Of a DNA stretch of 60,834 bases, positions 18,792 through 27,738 are shown piece after piece; the first letter of the stretch is position 1, and every line of letters starts with the position of its first letter. The stretch covers positions 1 through 60,834 of the forward strand of contig NZ_JACJHY010000036.1 in the NCBI RefSeq assembly GCF_014138625.1, in the 5' to 3' direction. Under the pieces are notes generated by a model. The model was given only the letters and a program-made list of their open reading frames with translations, was not told the origin of the DNA and made no database searches. The position numbers and the translations under genes were made by a program. This stretch comes from Aminobacter ciceronei (GTDB lineage Bacteria > Pseudomonadota > Alphaproteobacteria > Rhizobiales > Rhizobiaceae).

Positions 18792-19984
18792 GGCATTTCC
18801 ACCGTGGCCTGGCCGTTGCGCGCGGTGACGCGACCGCCCTTGACGACCAGCGGGCGCGGCGCGACATCGACCACGGCGTGGGCCAGCGTCTCGCCGGTCA
18901 GCAGGGTCAGGTCTGCGTTGCAGCCTTCGGCGAGGCCGTAGCCCTCGATGCGCATGACATCCGCGCCGCCCTGCGAGACGACGTGCAACACATGCGCCAG
19001 CTCGATGTCCGAGCGCAGGCCGTTCTTCATGCCGACCACCTTGGCGCGGTCGAGCATGTCGGGCTGGCCCCAGGGGCCCCAGGTGTCGCGGATGCCGTCG
19101 CAGCCGGCGCCGACGCGGACGCCTGCCTGCTTGAGGCGCATGATCGACGGCACGGTGGCCGACGGCGCACCCGTGGTCAGGATCGCCACGTCGAGTTCGG
19201 CGATCTGTTCGATCAGCTGGCCGACGCGCAGATAGTCGTTCATGCCGAGTGCAAAGGCGTGGCTGATCGCAACCTTGCCCTGCATGCCGTTGGCGCGGAT
19301 GCGCTCGAACATCAGTTCCATGGTGAAGGCGCCAAGATCGCCCGCCTCATGGAGGTGAATGTCGATCGGGCACTGGTGCTTCAGCGCCAGGGCGAAGAGC
19401 GCGTCGAGCTGGCCCTTGGGGTCGCGGTCGATGCCGCAGGGATCGATGCCGCCAAGAACCTCGCAGCCCTGGCTGAGTGCCTCGTCGAGCAGTTCCAGCG
19501 TGCCAGGCATGACCATCAGGCCCGACTGCGGGAAGGCGACGATCTCGATGTCGATGACGCCTTTCAGCTTCTCGCGGGTTTCCATGATGCCGTCGACGAG
19601 CGCCAGCTTGTGGACCGGATCGATGTCGACATGGCTGCGGATATGCGTCGCGCCATGGGCGGCCAGGCCGATGGCATGGCGCATCGACTGGCGATGTGGG
19701 TCGATGCCGATCTCGATGCGGTGCTCGCGCTCGAAATCGATGCGCTCGCGCAGCACGGCGCGGCGATTGTTCTCGTGCCAGGGCATGCCCCAGGTGGTCT
19801 TGTCGAGATGGGTATGCGCGTCGATCAGGCCCGGAATGGCGATGGCGCCCTTGCCATCCTCGACCGGCATGCCGGGGTCTGGCTCGAAACGGCCAATGCC
19901 GGCGATCCGCCCGTCGCGGATCAGCAGATCGGAATTCGCACCGCCATAAGGACGAACGTTGCGAAGCAACAGGTTGGTCATCAC
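18788..19984 (-). CDS. amidohydrolase, cytosine-deaminase-like
   Basis: A 398-aa metal-dependent hydrolase with a full cytosine-deaminase-type active site: PGLIDAHTHLDK (HxH), IDIHLHEAGD (His and Glu), AISHAFALG (His) and GCDGIRDTWGP (Asp). It belongs to the CodA-like/N-isopropylammelide isopropylaminohydrolase branch that acts on cyclic amidines and aminopyrimidines or triazines. It is coupled to both neighbours (2 bases after the DppC-like stop; 4-base overlap with the next gene). Confidence 0.88.
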   Translation of the reverse strand: MMTNLLLRNVRPYGGANSDLLIRDGRIAGIGRFEPDPGMPVEDGKGAIAIPGLIDAHTHLDKTTWGMPWHENNRRAVLRERIDFEREHRIEIGIDPHRQSMRHAIGLAAHGATHIRSHVDIDPVHKLALVDGIMETREKLKGVIDIEIVAFPQSGLMVMPGTLELLDEALSQGCEVLGGIDPCGIDRDPKGQLDALFALALKHQCPIDIHLHEAGDLGAFTMELMFERIRANGMQGKVAISHAFALGMNDYLRVGQLIEQIAELDVAILTTGAPSATVPSIMRLKQAGVRVGAGCDGIRDTWGPWGQPDMLDRAKVVGMKNGLRSDIELAHVLHVVSQGGADVMRIEGYGLAEGCNADLTLLTGETLAHAVVDVAPRPLVVKGGRVTARNGQATVEMP

Positions 19985-19986
19985 GC

Positions 19987-20937
19987 TTACCTCAGTTTCG
20001 GATTGAGCAGGTCGCGCAGCCAGTCACCCAGAATGTTGACGACGACGACGAGCAGGCAGAGCTGGATCACCGGAAACAGCACGATCCACCACGAACCGGA
20101 GAACAGGAACTGGTTGCCAATGCGGATCAGCGTTCCGAGCGACGGCTGGCCGGGTGGCATGCCGATGCCAAGGAACGACAGCGTCGCCTCGGTCAGGATC
20201 GCCATGCCGAAGTTCAGCGTGGCGGCGACCAGTACCGGCGTCAGCGTGTTGGGCAGGATGTGATGCGCCAGGATACGACGAGCGGGCACTTTCAGCAGGC
20301 GAGCCGCCTGAACATATTCCTTGTTGCGCTCGACAATGGTCTGTGCACGCACGGTGCGCGCATATTGCACCCAGGACGACAGCGCGATCGCGAACACCAG
20401 CACGGCCGCGGCACCGATCTCGCGCAGATCATCCGGCAACATCTGGCGCACGACGGTCGACACAAGGATGGCGATCAGGATCGTCGGGATCGACAACGTG
20501 ATGTCGCCGAAGCGCATCAAGAGATTGTCGACGACACCGCCAAAGAAGCCGGCGCACAGGCCCGCGGTCATGCCGATCAGCAAGGACAGCACCACCGAGA
20601 AGAGGCCGATGACGATGGATATGCGCGTGCCGTAGAGAATGGCCGACAGCATGTCGCGCCCTTGCGTGTCGGTGCCGAGCAGGTAGGGCCACTCACCCGT
20701 TGGCTCCCAGATCGGCGGAAGCTCGGCCTTCCACATATCGAGCTGGGCAGCATCATAAGGGTTCTGCGGTGCGATCAGCGGCGCAAACACCGCAGCCGAC
20801 ACCAGCACGGCCAGGATCACGGCGGCGATCATCGCCGACTTGCTGCGGGTGAAGGACCACCAGACATCGCTGTTGCGGATGCGCTTGAGCAGGCCGGGAC
20901 GGGCGGCAGCGCCGGTTTTGGTAACGTCTGTCGTCAT
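19987..20937 (-). CDS. peptide-type ABC transporter permease (DppC-like)
   Basis: A 316-aa permease: OppC_N helix (AAVILAVLVSAAVFAPL), LLGTDTQGRDMLSAILYG, EAA loop AARLLKVPARRILAHHILPN, and ATLSFLGIGMPPGQPSLG. The chosen ATG has GGAG upstream; the much longer upstream frame is the antisense shadow of the neighbouring permease. Second permease of the operon. Confidence 0.93.
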   Translation of the reverse strand: MTTDVTKTGAAARPGLLKRIRNSDVWWSFTRSKSAMIAAVILAVLVSAAVFAPLIAPQNPYDAAQLDMWKAELPPIWEPTGEWPYLLGTDTQGRDMLSAILYGTRISIVIGLFSVVLSLLIGMTAGLCAGFFGGVVDNLLMRFGDITLSIPTILIAILVSTVVRQMLPDDLREIGAAAVLVFAIALSSWVQYARTVRAQTIVERNKEYVQAARLLKVPARRILAHHILPNTLTPVLVAATLNFGMAILTEATLSFLGIGMPPGQPSLGTLIRIGNQFLFSGSWWIVLFPVIQLCLLVVVVNILGDWLRDLLNPKLR

Positions 20938-20954
20938 CGACTGGACTCCAGCTG

Positions 20955-21923
20955 TCAGTGCGAGGCACGCAGGCGCGGATCGATCACGGCATAGGTGATG
21001 TCGACCAGCGTGTTCAGCGCGACGAAGATGAAGGAGATGATGCAGAGATAGGCGGCCATGACGGGGATATCGAGGAACGTCACCGCCTGAATGAACAGCA
21101 TGCCCATGCCCGGCCACTGGAAGACGGTCTCGGTGATGAGCGCGAAGGCGATCAGCGAGCCGATGTTCATCGCGGTCATGGTCACCACCGGCATCAGGCA
21201 GTTGCGCAGCGCGTGGCGGAAATAGACGCGCCAGCGCGGAATGCCGCGGGCGCGGGCGAACTTGACATAGTCGGAGCGCAGCACTTCGAGCATCTCGGCG
21301 CGGACGAGGCGCATGATCAGCGTGATCTGGTAGAGCGACAGCGACACCGCCGGCAGGATCAGCGCCGCGCGTCCGGACGGCGTCAGAAGGCCGGTCGACC
21401 ACCATCCCAACTGCACGACCTCGCCGCGACCGAAGGACGGCGACACGCCGAGGATGACAGAAAACACCAGGATCAGGAGAATGCCCACGACGAAGCTCGG
21501 CAGCGACACGCCGACGATCGACAGGAATTGCAGCGACTCCGTGTACCATCTCCCCCGCTTGATCGCGGTCAGCACGCCGAGCGGCAGGCCGACGACCAGC
21601 GAGATCAGTGTCGCCACCAGAACCAGCTCCAACGTAGCCGGGAAGCGCTCTCCGATCAGGGTCAGCACGTCCTGGCCATTGCGGTAGGAGATGCCGAAAT
21701 CGCCCCGTGCCGCATTCGCGACGAAGCGCGCAAACTGGGTGGCAACGCCGTCGTCGAGACCCAGCCGCTCGCGAATGGCATCACGGTCCGCCTGCGTCGT
21801 CTGTTCGGTGACCATGAGCTCGACCGGATCGCCGGCGAGACGGAAAATCAGGAAGGCGAGCATGGCGACCGCCAGCATGACCATGATGGCATTGGCAATG
21901 CGGCTTATAGTGAAGACCAGCAT
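20955..21923 (-). CDS. peptide-type ABC transporter permease (DppB-like)
   Basis: A 322-aa permease: N-terminal helix, RLAGDPVELMV, ERLGLDDGVATQFARFV, EAA loop ARARGIPRWRVYFRHALRNC, FQWPGMG and DPRLRASH at the end. It is the first intact gene of the operon and is preceded by a binding-protein fossil and its hairpin. Confidence 0.94.
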   Translation of the reverse strand: MLVFTISRIANAIMVMLAVAMLAFLIFRLAGDPVELMVTEQTTQADRDAIRERLGLDDGVATQFARFVANAARGDFGISYRNGQDVLTLIGERFPATLELVLVATLISLVVGLPLGVLTAIKRGRWYTESLQFLSIVGVSLPSFVVGILLILVFSVILGVSPSFGRGEVVQLGWWSTGLLTPSGRAALILPAVSLSLYQITLIMRLVRAEMLEVLRSDYVKFARARGIPRWRVYFRHALRNCLMPVVTMTAMNIGSLIAFALITETVFQWPGMGMLFIQAVTFLDIPVMAAYLCIISFIFVALNTLVDITYAVIDPRLRASH

Positions 21924-21944
21924 GTGGAGCCTCGCGGGGTGGAC

Positions 21945-21973
21945 GGAGCCGGAGCGCCTGCTGCGCCGGCTCC
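21945..21973 (-). terminator. hairpin between the binding-protein fossil and the permease
   Basis: GGAGCCGG and CCGGCTCC form an 8-bp stem extended by GCGC/GCGC with a bulge. There is no T-run. It has the same place and character as hairpins after intact binding-protein genes in this window and probably once stabilised the binding-protein mRNA end. Confidence 0.55.
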
Positions 21974-21982
21974 ACGTGGTGT

Positions 21983-22126
21983 TTACTGGGCGAAATGAGT
22001 CAGCCGGTGGTGCGGCTTGTTCTCGGTAAGCTGCGCGATATCAGCGCGGAGATCCTCTTGAGGGGCTCCGCATGGCAAGGCGTCGAAAAGCCCGCGGCCT
22101 GCCGCGAGGATCAGCTTCCTGAACAT
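21983..22126 (-). pseudogene. internally deleted family 5 binding-protein gene (47-codon fossil)
   Basis: ATG at 22126, preceded by GGAGAAC, opens MFRKLILAAGRG (start of a signal peptide). The frame then runs in phase to DIAQLTENKPHHRLTHFAQ and TAA. The end resembles the C-terminus of the binding protein at 9791 (SDNKPRHWLTQMAGD) and the start resembles its KLILGA. About 470 internal codons are missing without a frameshift. It occupies the usual binding-protein position: first gene, followed by a hairpin and the DppB-like permease. The 47-aa product is not expected to bind anything. Confidence 0.65.
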
Positions 22127-22923
22127 GTGAGTTCTCCACCACTTCGTTTTGCCCCAGCCCCCTTAGGCGGGGATCTTTTCATGAAGCGATGGCGGCTCGG
22201 GGCCGCCAATCTGCTCGCCGCATCAACCGGCTGCACCTCCACTGCCTTGCCGATTGCCGCCTGCGTGCCAAAAGCTACGAAGTCGCAACACACATGTCAA
22301 CCATATTGTTGACAATCTTCTTTATTTTTGCCAACAGACGACTCAAACCAGCCATGAGCGGCCGACAGCCGGACCAATGGCGGTGTCGTCAGCCTGCTTG
22401 CAGGTCGGCCCAGCCACCGGCATGCTGCCGCATCTTTGAAAAGATCTGCGCCCAAGCCCCACCTTCTTGCCGGCCACCGGTGCTTGCAGCCGCATCCAGC
22501 GGAGAGGGCCCGAGGCGCTCATCGAACATCGCCGGGATCTCCCGCCCGCTCTGGAAGATCGGCCTGAGACATCGCTCGGTCCGTCAATCGTCAAAGCCCG
22601 GCAAACCAAGTCCGACGACGTAAATTCTGCAACAACGCCCCCCTCACATGGCGTGTCGTCGGGCGATTGTTCTTTGCCTGCCTTGGACGCTGCATGTCGC
22701 GCTTCGATGACCAAGCGCGCATCAACACTGATTTATTTCGTTGAATCAAAGTATAAACACAAAAATGAATCTATAAGTTCTTTTGAAATCGCCCTGGTTG
22801 CGGCATCTCGAAATTATTCCCGCATTGCGATAGAGAGTTTTGTGGTGCCGATACATGACAGTTTAATAAAGTTGCAATCTGCGGCGCGGTACTGAGCCAT
22901 ATCAAATCGAGCCGGAACCCGTC
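22127..22923. other. long intergenic stretch with an operator, no supported gene
   Basis: It holds the operator at 22296-22317, the 5' leader of the transporter operon (about 170 bases), a GC-rich stretch at 22330-22700 with open but unrecognisable frames, and an AT-rich stretch at 22740-22880 that is probably the promoter of the chemotaxis gene. Confidence 0.5.
22296..22317. promoter_or_regulatory. TTGTCAACAA-type operator, copy 2
   Basis: GTCAACCATATTGTTGACAATC differs at two positions from the reverse complement of 11413-11434. It sits upstream of the binding-protein fossil and the transporter operon, linking this operon and the stand-alone binding-protein gene to one regulator. Confidence 0.6.
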
Positions 22924-24732
22924 ATGACGATTAGATTAAAGCTCATTGCCAGTATCGCCCTTCTCGCCGCTTTGTTGCTGATTTCAGGCGGCACCGCCTT
23001 TTTGGCGCTGCAATCAGTGTCGGAGCGCACCCGCACCATTGTCGTCGATCGCGTCGAGCCGATGACCCATCTGAAGACCGTCGCGGACATGTATGCCGTC
23101 AACATCGTCGACACGGCCCACAAGGTCAGAAGCGGCGCGCTCGATTGGGCGGAAGGCGAAAAGGCGTTGCGTGTCGCCATCGATGCCATCGACCGCTCCT
23201 GGACGGCCTATGCGTCAACGACGATGACATCGGATGAAAAGGCGCTGGCCGACGGGTTCGCAGGGCTTCGCGAGAGTTCGAGAAGTGAGATCGACACTCT
23301 GGTCGGTATCATCGCGCGAAAGGATCAGGCAGCCCTCGATCGCTTCGTCGGCGAGCGGCTCTATCCGACGATCGATCCGCTTGCCACGCCCATCAGCGAC
23401 CTGGTCTCGCTCCAGCTTCGCGTGGCGCAGGAGGAATTTGCCGCCGCAAACGAGCTGAAATCTACCATCGTCCTGTGGATGGGCGCGCTCGCGGTCGTCT
23501 CGTTGGCCATCGTTGCCTTCTCGGTCTGGCTGGTGATCGGCGGCGTCACGACCCCACTCAAGCGCATGCAAGAGGCAATGCGCCGGCTGGCGTCGGGCGA
23601 CACGGTGACAGGAGTTCCATATTCCGGGCGCCGCGACGAGATCGGCGATATGGCCGGAGCGGTCGAGGTGTTCCGCCAGGCGGCCATTGCCAACCGGCGC
23701 ATGGAAGAGGAGGCGCAAGCCACGCGGGCACGGGCCGAGAGCGACCGCATCCGCCTGACGGAGGAAGCCGAAGCCGCAGCCCAGGCGCGACTGGAGCAAG
23801 CGACATCGGGGCTTGCGGCCGGTTTGCGCCGGCTTGCCTCGGGCGACCTGTCGTTCCAGCTCGATCAAGCCTTTGCGCCGGATTTCGAGCCGCTGCGCCA
23901 TGATCTCAACGCCGCGATCGGCCAGCTCGGCGACACGCTGTCGGCCATCACCCTGTCGGCCGGATCGATCGACAACGGAACCCGCGAGATCAGCGTCAGC
24001 GCCGACGACTTGTCGCGCCGCACCGAACAGCAGGCAGCGTCGCTCGAAGAGACGGCCGCCGCGCTCGACGAGATCACCGTCAATGTCTCCAACTCCGCCA
24101 AGCGCGCCGACGAGGCGCGTGCCGTGGCGATGCGGGCCAATGCCAGCGCCGCCCAGTCGGGCGCTGTGGTGGGGAACGCGGTCGAGGCCATGGGCCGGAT
24201 CGAGGAAGCCTCCGGCCAGATCTCCAACATCATCGGCGTCATCGACGAGATCGCCTTCCAGACCAACCTTCTGGCGCTCAACGCCGGCGTCGAGGCGGCG
24301 CGGGCGGGCGATGCTGGCAAGGGCTTTGCCGTCGTCGCCCATGAGGTGCGCGAACTGGCGCAGCGCTCGGCCAAGGCGGCCAGGGAAATCAAGGAACTGA
24401 TCCGCAATTCGAGCGTCGAGATCGAGGCCGGTGTCAAGCTGGTGCGGCAAACCGGCGAGGCACTGAAGACCATCGAGACCTATGTCGTGACCATCAATCA
24501 GCACATGGACGCGATCGCCACCTCGGTGCACGAGCAGTCGACCGGCCTCGGCGAAGTCAACACCGCGGTCAACCAGATTGACCAGGTCACCCAGCAGAAC
24601 GCCGCCATGGTCGAGGAGACCACCGCCGCCAGCGTGACGCTTGCCGGCGAGGCCGCCCGGCTGCGCCAGTTGATCGCGCAGTTCGCGCTTGCCGAGACTT
24701 CGCCACCTCAGAGCCAGCGTCGCGCAGCCTGA
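22924..24732 (+). CDS. methyl-accepting chemotaxis protein
   Basis: A 602-aa receptor: membrane helix 1 (residues ~7-28), a ~160-residue four-helix-bundle-type periplasmic domain, membrane helix 2 ([20 protein letters not shown]), HAMP ([18 protein letters not shown]) and a second HAMP-like unit ([18 protein letters not shown]), then the signalling domain with the conserved tip [20 protein letters not shown]. There is no C-terminal receptor pentapeptide for CheR/CheB. It probably senses a nutrient handled by the surrounding catabolic genes; that is inference from position only. Confidence 0.93.
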   Translation: MTIRLKLIASIALLAALLLISGGTAFLALQSVSERTRTIVVDRVEPMTHLKTVADMYAVNIVDTAHKVRSGALDWAEGEKALRVAIDAIDRSWTAYASTTMTSDEKALADGFAGLRESSRSEIDTLVGIIARKDQAALDRFVGERLYPTIDPLATPISDLVSLQLRVAQEEFAAANELKSTIVLWMGALAVVSLAIVAFSVWLVIGGVTTPLKRMQEAMRRLASGDTVTGVPYSGRRDEIGDMAGAVEVFRQAAIANRRMEEEAQATRARAESDRIRLTEEAEAAAQARLEQATSGLAAGLRRLASGDLSFQLDQAFAPDFEPLRHDLNAAIGQLGDTLSAITLSAGSIDNGTREISVSADDLSRRTEQQAASLEETAAALDEITVNVSNSAKRADEARAVAMRANASAAQSGAVVGNAVEAMGRIEEASGQISNIIGVIDEIAFQTNLLALNAGVEAARAGDAGKGFAVVAHEVRELAQRSAKAAREIKELIRNSSVEIEAGVKLVRQTGEALKTIETYVVTINQHMDAIATSVHEQSTGLGEVNTAVNQIDQVTQQNAAMVEETTAASVTLAGEAARLRQLIAQFALAETSPPQSQRRAA

Positions 24733-24753
24733 CAGCCCACAGCTGAACCGCAA

Positions 24754-24784
24754 CAGCCTCTCCGGCAAATCGCCGGAGAGGCTG
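24754..24784. terminator. strong hairpin between convergent genes
   Basis: CAGCCTCTCCGGC - aaatc - GCCGGAGAGGCTG is a perfect 13-bp stem just after the chemotaxis gene, without a T-run. Confidence 0.65.
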
Positions 24785-24883
24785 CGCCGGAACTAACGTT
24801 GAAGACACTTGGCAGAATCGGCGACCTTGCTGGCGGCTATGACGAACCGCCTCGCCGTCGCCTTCGATGGCTCGTTCAGACCA

Positions 24884-25315
24884 TCACTCGACCTGATGCC
24901 TGAGACCTGCCGCCTCGATCCCAGCAACGGCCACGAGTTCGTCATTGTCCGACGTGTCACCAGTGACGCCGACGGCGGCGAGGAGCTTGCCGGCCTGGTC
25001 GCGCACGAGCACGCCGCCCGGAACGGGCACGATCCTGCCGCCGGAGACGGCATTGAGCCCCTCGACAAAGTGCGGCCGCTCCCTCGCGGTCTGGTCGAGC
25101 CAGAGCGACCCCATGCCGACCGCCAGCGCACCATAGGCCTTGCCCGCGGCGATCTCGTAGCGCAGCAGCGAGGCACCGTCCTGTTTCTGGAAGGCCTTCA
25201 GATGCCCACCGGCGTCGAGCACCGCAATTGTCAGGGGCTTTATCTTCGCCTCGGCGCCCTTTTCGAAGGCTGCAGCGATGATGGTGTTGGCTATGGAAAG
25301 CGTCAGTTCAGTCAT
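24884..25315 (-). CDS. HbpS/GlcG-family (PduO C-terminal-like) protein
   Basis: A 143-aa protein of the GlcG/HbpS fold: LTIAVLDAGGHLKAFQKQDG, EIAAGKAYGALAVG and GGRIVPVPGGVLV, followed by AAVGVTGDTSDNDE. Members bind heme or cobalamin or are small accessory proteins in catabolic operons (for example beside glycolate or propanediol genes). The start MTELTL has GAGG upstream. It is the last gene of the FAH-SBP-VOC-permease-ATPase operon but sits behind a good terminator, so it should be expressed at lower or separate level. Confidence 0.83.
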   Translation of the reverse strand: MTELTLSIANTIIAAAFEKGAEAKIKPLTIAVLDAGGHLKAFQKQDGASLLRYEIAAGKAYGALAVGMGSLWLDQTARERPHFVEGLNAVSGGRIVPVPGGVLVRDQAGKLLAAVGVTGDTSDNDELVAVAGIEAAGLRHQVE

Positions 25316-25340
25316 GTGGTTTCCTCGGAAATTCTGGGTC

Positions 25341-25372
25341 AAAAAAAGCGGCCGCCAGCCCGTGGCAGCCGC
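25341..25372 (-). terminator. rho-independent terminator before the HbpS-like gene
   Basis: On the minus strand a GC-rich 9-10 bp stem (GCGGC..GCCA/TGGC..GCCGC, one mismatch, 5-base loop at 25348-25372) is followed directly by seven T residues. It lies between the ATPase stop and the HbpS-like start, so it acts as an end-of-operon or attenuating terminator. Confidence 0.75.
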
Positions 25373-25412
25373 GAGAGTGCGATCGAAATGCCGTCAGTGT
25401 CCGGCGAGGTGA

Positions 25413-26225
25413 CTACTTCGTCACGCCCATGATCTTGCCGAGATAGGCGACATATTCGCCGAACTGCGGCAGCGCGCGGGTGGCGGCGGCGTCGCGCGGA
25501 CGCGGCAGATCGATCACCACCTCTTCGATGATCTTGCCCGGCCGGTCGGCCATGACCAGCACGCGGTCGGACAAGAACACGGCCTCGGCAATGCTGTGGG
25601 TGATCAACATCACGGTCTTGCGGTGCTCCTGCCAGATGCGCAGCAGCTCGACATTGAGCTTGTCGCGGGTCAGCGCGTCGAGCGCGCCGAAGGGTTCGTC
25701 CATCAAGAGAATCGGCGGATCGAGCACCAGCGCCTGGCCGATCGAGGCGCGCTGGCGCATGCCGCCCGACAGCTGGTGCGGGTGGGCGTCGGCGAACTTT
25801 GAGAGCGACAAAACCTCCAGCACCTTGTCGACCGCGTGGTCGCGGGCTTGCGCCGGCATCTTTCGGATGCGGGCGCCGAGCTCGACATTCTTGCGCACGG
25901 TGAGCCAGGGCAGCATGTTGTTGGTCTGAAAGACCACGCCGATGTCAGGTCGCGGCGAGTGAATCACCTCGCCCCTGACAGTCGCCGAGCCACTCTCATA
26001 GGGGATCAGGCCGGCAATGATGCGCAGAAGCGTGCTCTTGCCGCAGCCACTCGGCCCGAGCACCGAGACGAATTCCTGGTTGCGGATGCCGAAATTGATG
26101 TCTTCGAGCGCCGCGACCTTGCCGAAGTGCTTGTTGAGCCCCTTGGCTTCGATGTGGTTGGCCAGAGGCTGTGCGGCCGGCTGCGCGCCACCCTTGTTCG
26201 CCTCGATGGTCGCCGTAGCCGACAT
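25413..26225 (-). CDS. NitT/TauT-type ABC transporter ATP-binding protein
   Basis: A 270-aa ATPase of the SsuB/TauB/NrtD group: Walker [11 protein letters not shown], the TauB-like FQTNNMLPWLTV Q-loop, LSGGMRQRA and [24 protein letters not shown] stands 4 bases before the chosen ATG; an ATG at 26252 overlaps the permease stop (ATGA) but has no comparable site. It energises the permease encoded just upstream. Confidence 0.93.
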   Translation of the reverse strand: MSATATIEANKGGAQPAAQPLANHIEAKGLNKHFGKVAALEDINFGIRNQEFVSVLGPSGCGKSTLLRIIAGLIPYESGSATVRGEVIHSPRPDIGVVFQTNNMLPWLTVRKNVELGARIRKMPAQARDHAVDKVLEVLSLSKFADAHPHQLSGGMRQRASIGQALVLDPPILLMDEPFGALDALTRDKLNVELLRIWQEHRKTVMLITHSIAEAVFLSDRVLVMADRPGKIIEEVVIDLPRPRDAAATRALPQFGEYVAYLGKIMGVTK

Positions 26226-26248
26226 GGTGTCCTCCCGAACTGCGATAT

Positions 26249-27013
26249 TCATACCTGGATACCCCGCCACCAGACCGACTTGGCCGCGCATTCAATGGCC
26301 GCATAGAGCACCAGCGAGATCAGCGTGATGACGATGATGCAGCCGAAGACGAGGTCGGTGCGCGACGAGGCAGTGCCCAGCATGATGAGGTTGCCCAGGC
26401 CGCGGTCGGAGCCGACGAGTTCGCCGATGATGGCGCCGATCATCGCCAGCGGCATCGCCACGCGACAGCCGTCGATGAAAGCCGGCAGCGCGCTTGGCAG
26501 GCGCAGCGTCGTGAAGGTCGTCCACGGGCCGGCATTGAGGGCGCGGAAATGCTCTTCCAGGTTCTTGGCCGTGCCGGCAAAGCCGCCCAGGGTGGCGACG
26601 ACGATCGGGAAGAAGGCGAACAGGAAGGCCATCGCCACCTTGGAGACGAAGCCGTAGCCGAACCAGACGATCATCAGCGGCGCCAAGGCGCTTTTCGGAG
26701 TCGTCTGCAGCGCCGTCACCAGCGGATAGATGGTGCGCTGGGCGAAAGGCGAGACATAAACGATCATGCCGATGATGATGCCGACGACGACGGCGGCGAT
26801 GAAGCCGATCAGCACTTCGGCCAGCGTGTACATGGAGTGCTCGAAGATCTGGTCGCGTGACTCCCAGATCGCCACCGCGATCGCCGAGATCGGCGGCAGG
26901 ATGTAGCTTTTCACTTCGAAATAGCGAACGCCGTATTCCCAGAAGAGCAGGAACGCTCCGAAAAACGAGACGACTTGCGCGTATGCGACAAGTCTTGGAC
27001 TTACGCCTGACAT
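26249..27013 (-). CDS. NitT/TauT-type ABC transporter permease
   Basis: A 254-aa BPD_transp_1 permease of the SsuC/TauC/ThiX type with five or six membrane helices, YILPPISAIAVAIWES near the N-terminus, TTPKSALAPLMIVWFGYG, and the EAA-loop segment TLRLPSALPAFIDGCRVAMP. GGAGGAG precedes the ATG. It pairs with the ATPase at 25413 and the binding protein at 27739, although a VOC gene separates it from the latter. Confidence 0.92.
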   Translation of the reverse strand: MSGVSPRLVAYAQVVSFFGAFLLFWEYGVRYFEVKSYILPPISAIAVAIWESRDQIFEHSMYTLAEVLIGFIAAVVVGIIIGMIVYVSPFAQRTIYPLVTALQTTPKSALAPLMIVWFGYGFVSKVAMAFLFAFFPIVVATLGGFAGTAKNLEEHFRALNAGPWTTFTTLRLPSALPAFIDGCRVAMPLAMIGAIIGELVGSDRGLGNLIMLGTASSRTDLVFGCIIVITLISLVLYAAIECAAKSVWWRGIQV

Positions 27014-27115
27014 ATTGGCTCCTCCTGATAGGCGTCCGGGGGGTGGGCCTCACAGGCAGCAGCCCCGACAAATCTGTGTGTCGCATCCGGTCTGTCCGGT
27101 GCGCTCTTTGAGCAA

Positions 27116-27138
27116 GGGCGCCAGCATGGCCGGCGCCC
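27116..27138 (-). terminator. hairpin between the VOC and permease genes
   Basis: GGGCGCC and GGCGCCC, 7-bp arms around 9 bases, follow the VOC stop. No T-run; likely a processing or stabilising structure. Confidence 0.4.
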
Positions 27139-27167
27139 CTCGTCTCGGTGGCTTGCAGGTCCTCGGC

Positions 27168-27710
27168 CTACTCGCCCAGCTTGTCCTTCACCACCTGGTG
27201 GGGCGGCGGGACAAGGAAGCGCTTGAAATGCCACTGGTCGAAGGCGTCGATGTTGCGCGCCCAGACCTGTGCGACATGCGGGTTGTCTTCGGTGACCTGG
27301 ATCATGTCGCAATAGATCTCGCAGTTGTTGCCGTCGGGATCCTTGAACACGAGGAAGCAGTTGGCGCCCGGGCCATGCTTGCCGATGCCGCGGACGATTT
27401 CCACGCCGCGCTCCTGCAGCATCTCGGCCGCTGCCTCCATGTCCTCGAGGCTGTCGACCAGGTAGGAGAAGTGCTCGAGGCCGGGCCTCGAATACTTCGG
27501 CAGGTCGTCGCGATCGGGCGAGTCAGCCGGAATTTGCGACAAGGCGAGGTCGTGATGGTCAGCGCCTGCACGCAGGAACACCATCTTGTCCTCGATCCAG
27601 TCCGAGACCTCGAGGCCGACGACATTGGTGTAGAAGTCGACGGACTTGTGGATGTCACGAACCATCAGGACCATGTGGCCCAGCTTCCTGACGTTGATCT
27701 TCTTCTTCAT
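27168..27710 (-). CDS. VOC-superfamily protein, extradiol-dioxygenase/glyoxalase-like
   Basis: A 180-aa vicinal-oxygen-chelate protein with two beta-alpha-beta-beta-beta modules. The metal triad expected for type I extradiol dioxygenases is visible: His12 (RKLGHMVLMV), His80 (GLEHFSYLV) and Glu131 (GNNCEIYCD). KDPDGNNCEIY is typical of ring-cleaving and lyase members. The start with GAGG upstream (MKKKINV) is preferred over an ATG three codons earlier. It sits inside the NitT/TauT transport operon, between binding protein and permease. Ring cleavage of a catechol-like compound is plausible; glyoxalase or fosfomycin-resistance-type roles fit the context less well. Confidence 0.82.
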   Translation of the reverse strand: MKKKINVRKLGHMVLMVRDIHKSVDFYTNVVGLEVSDWIEDKMVFLRAGADHHDLALSQIPADSPDRDDLPKYSRPGLEHFSYLVDSLEDMEAAAEMLQERGVEIVRGIGKHGPGANCFLVFKDPDGNNCEIYCDMIQVTEDNPHVAQVWARNIDAFDQWHFKRFLVPPPHQVVKDKLGE

Positions 27711-27738
27711 GTTCCTCATCCAGGAGTGAAGTCAGCCC

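Noticed and set aside
22343-22895. Overlapping frames of 120-145 codons on both strands before the chemotaxis gene
   Set aside because: No ribosome-binding site, no recognisable domain and no conserved-looking composition; left as intergenic.
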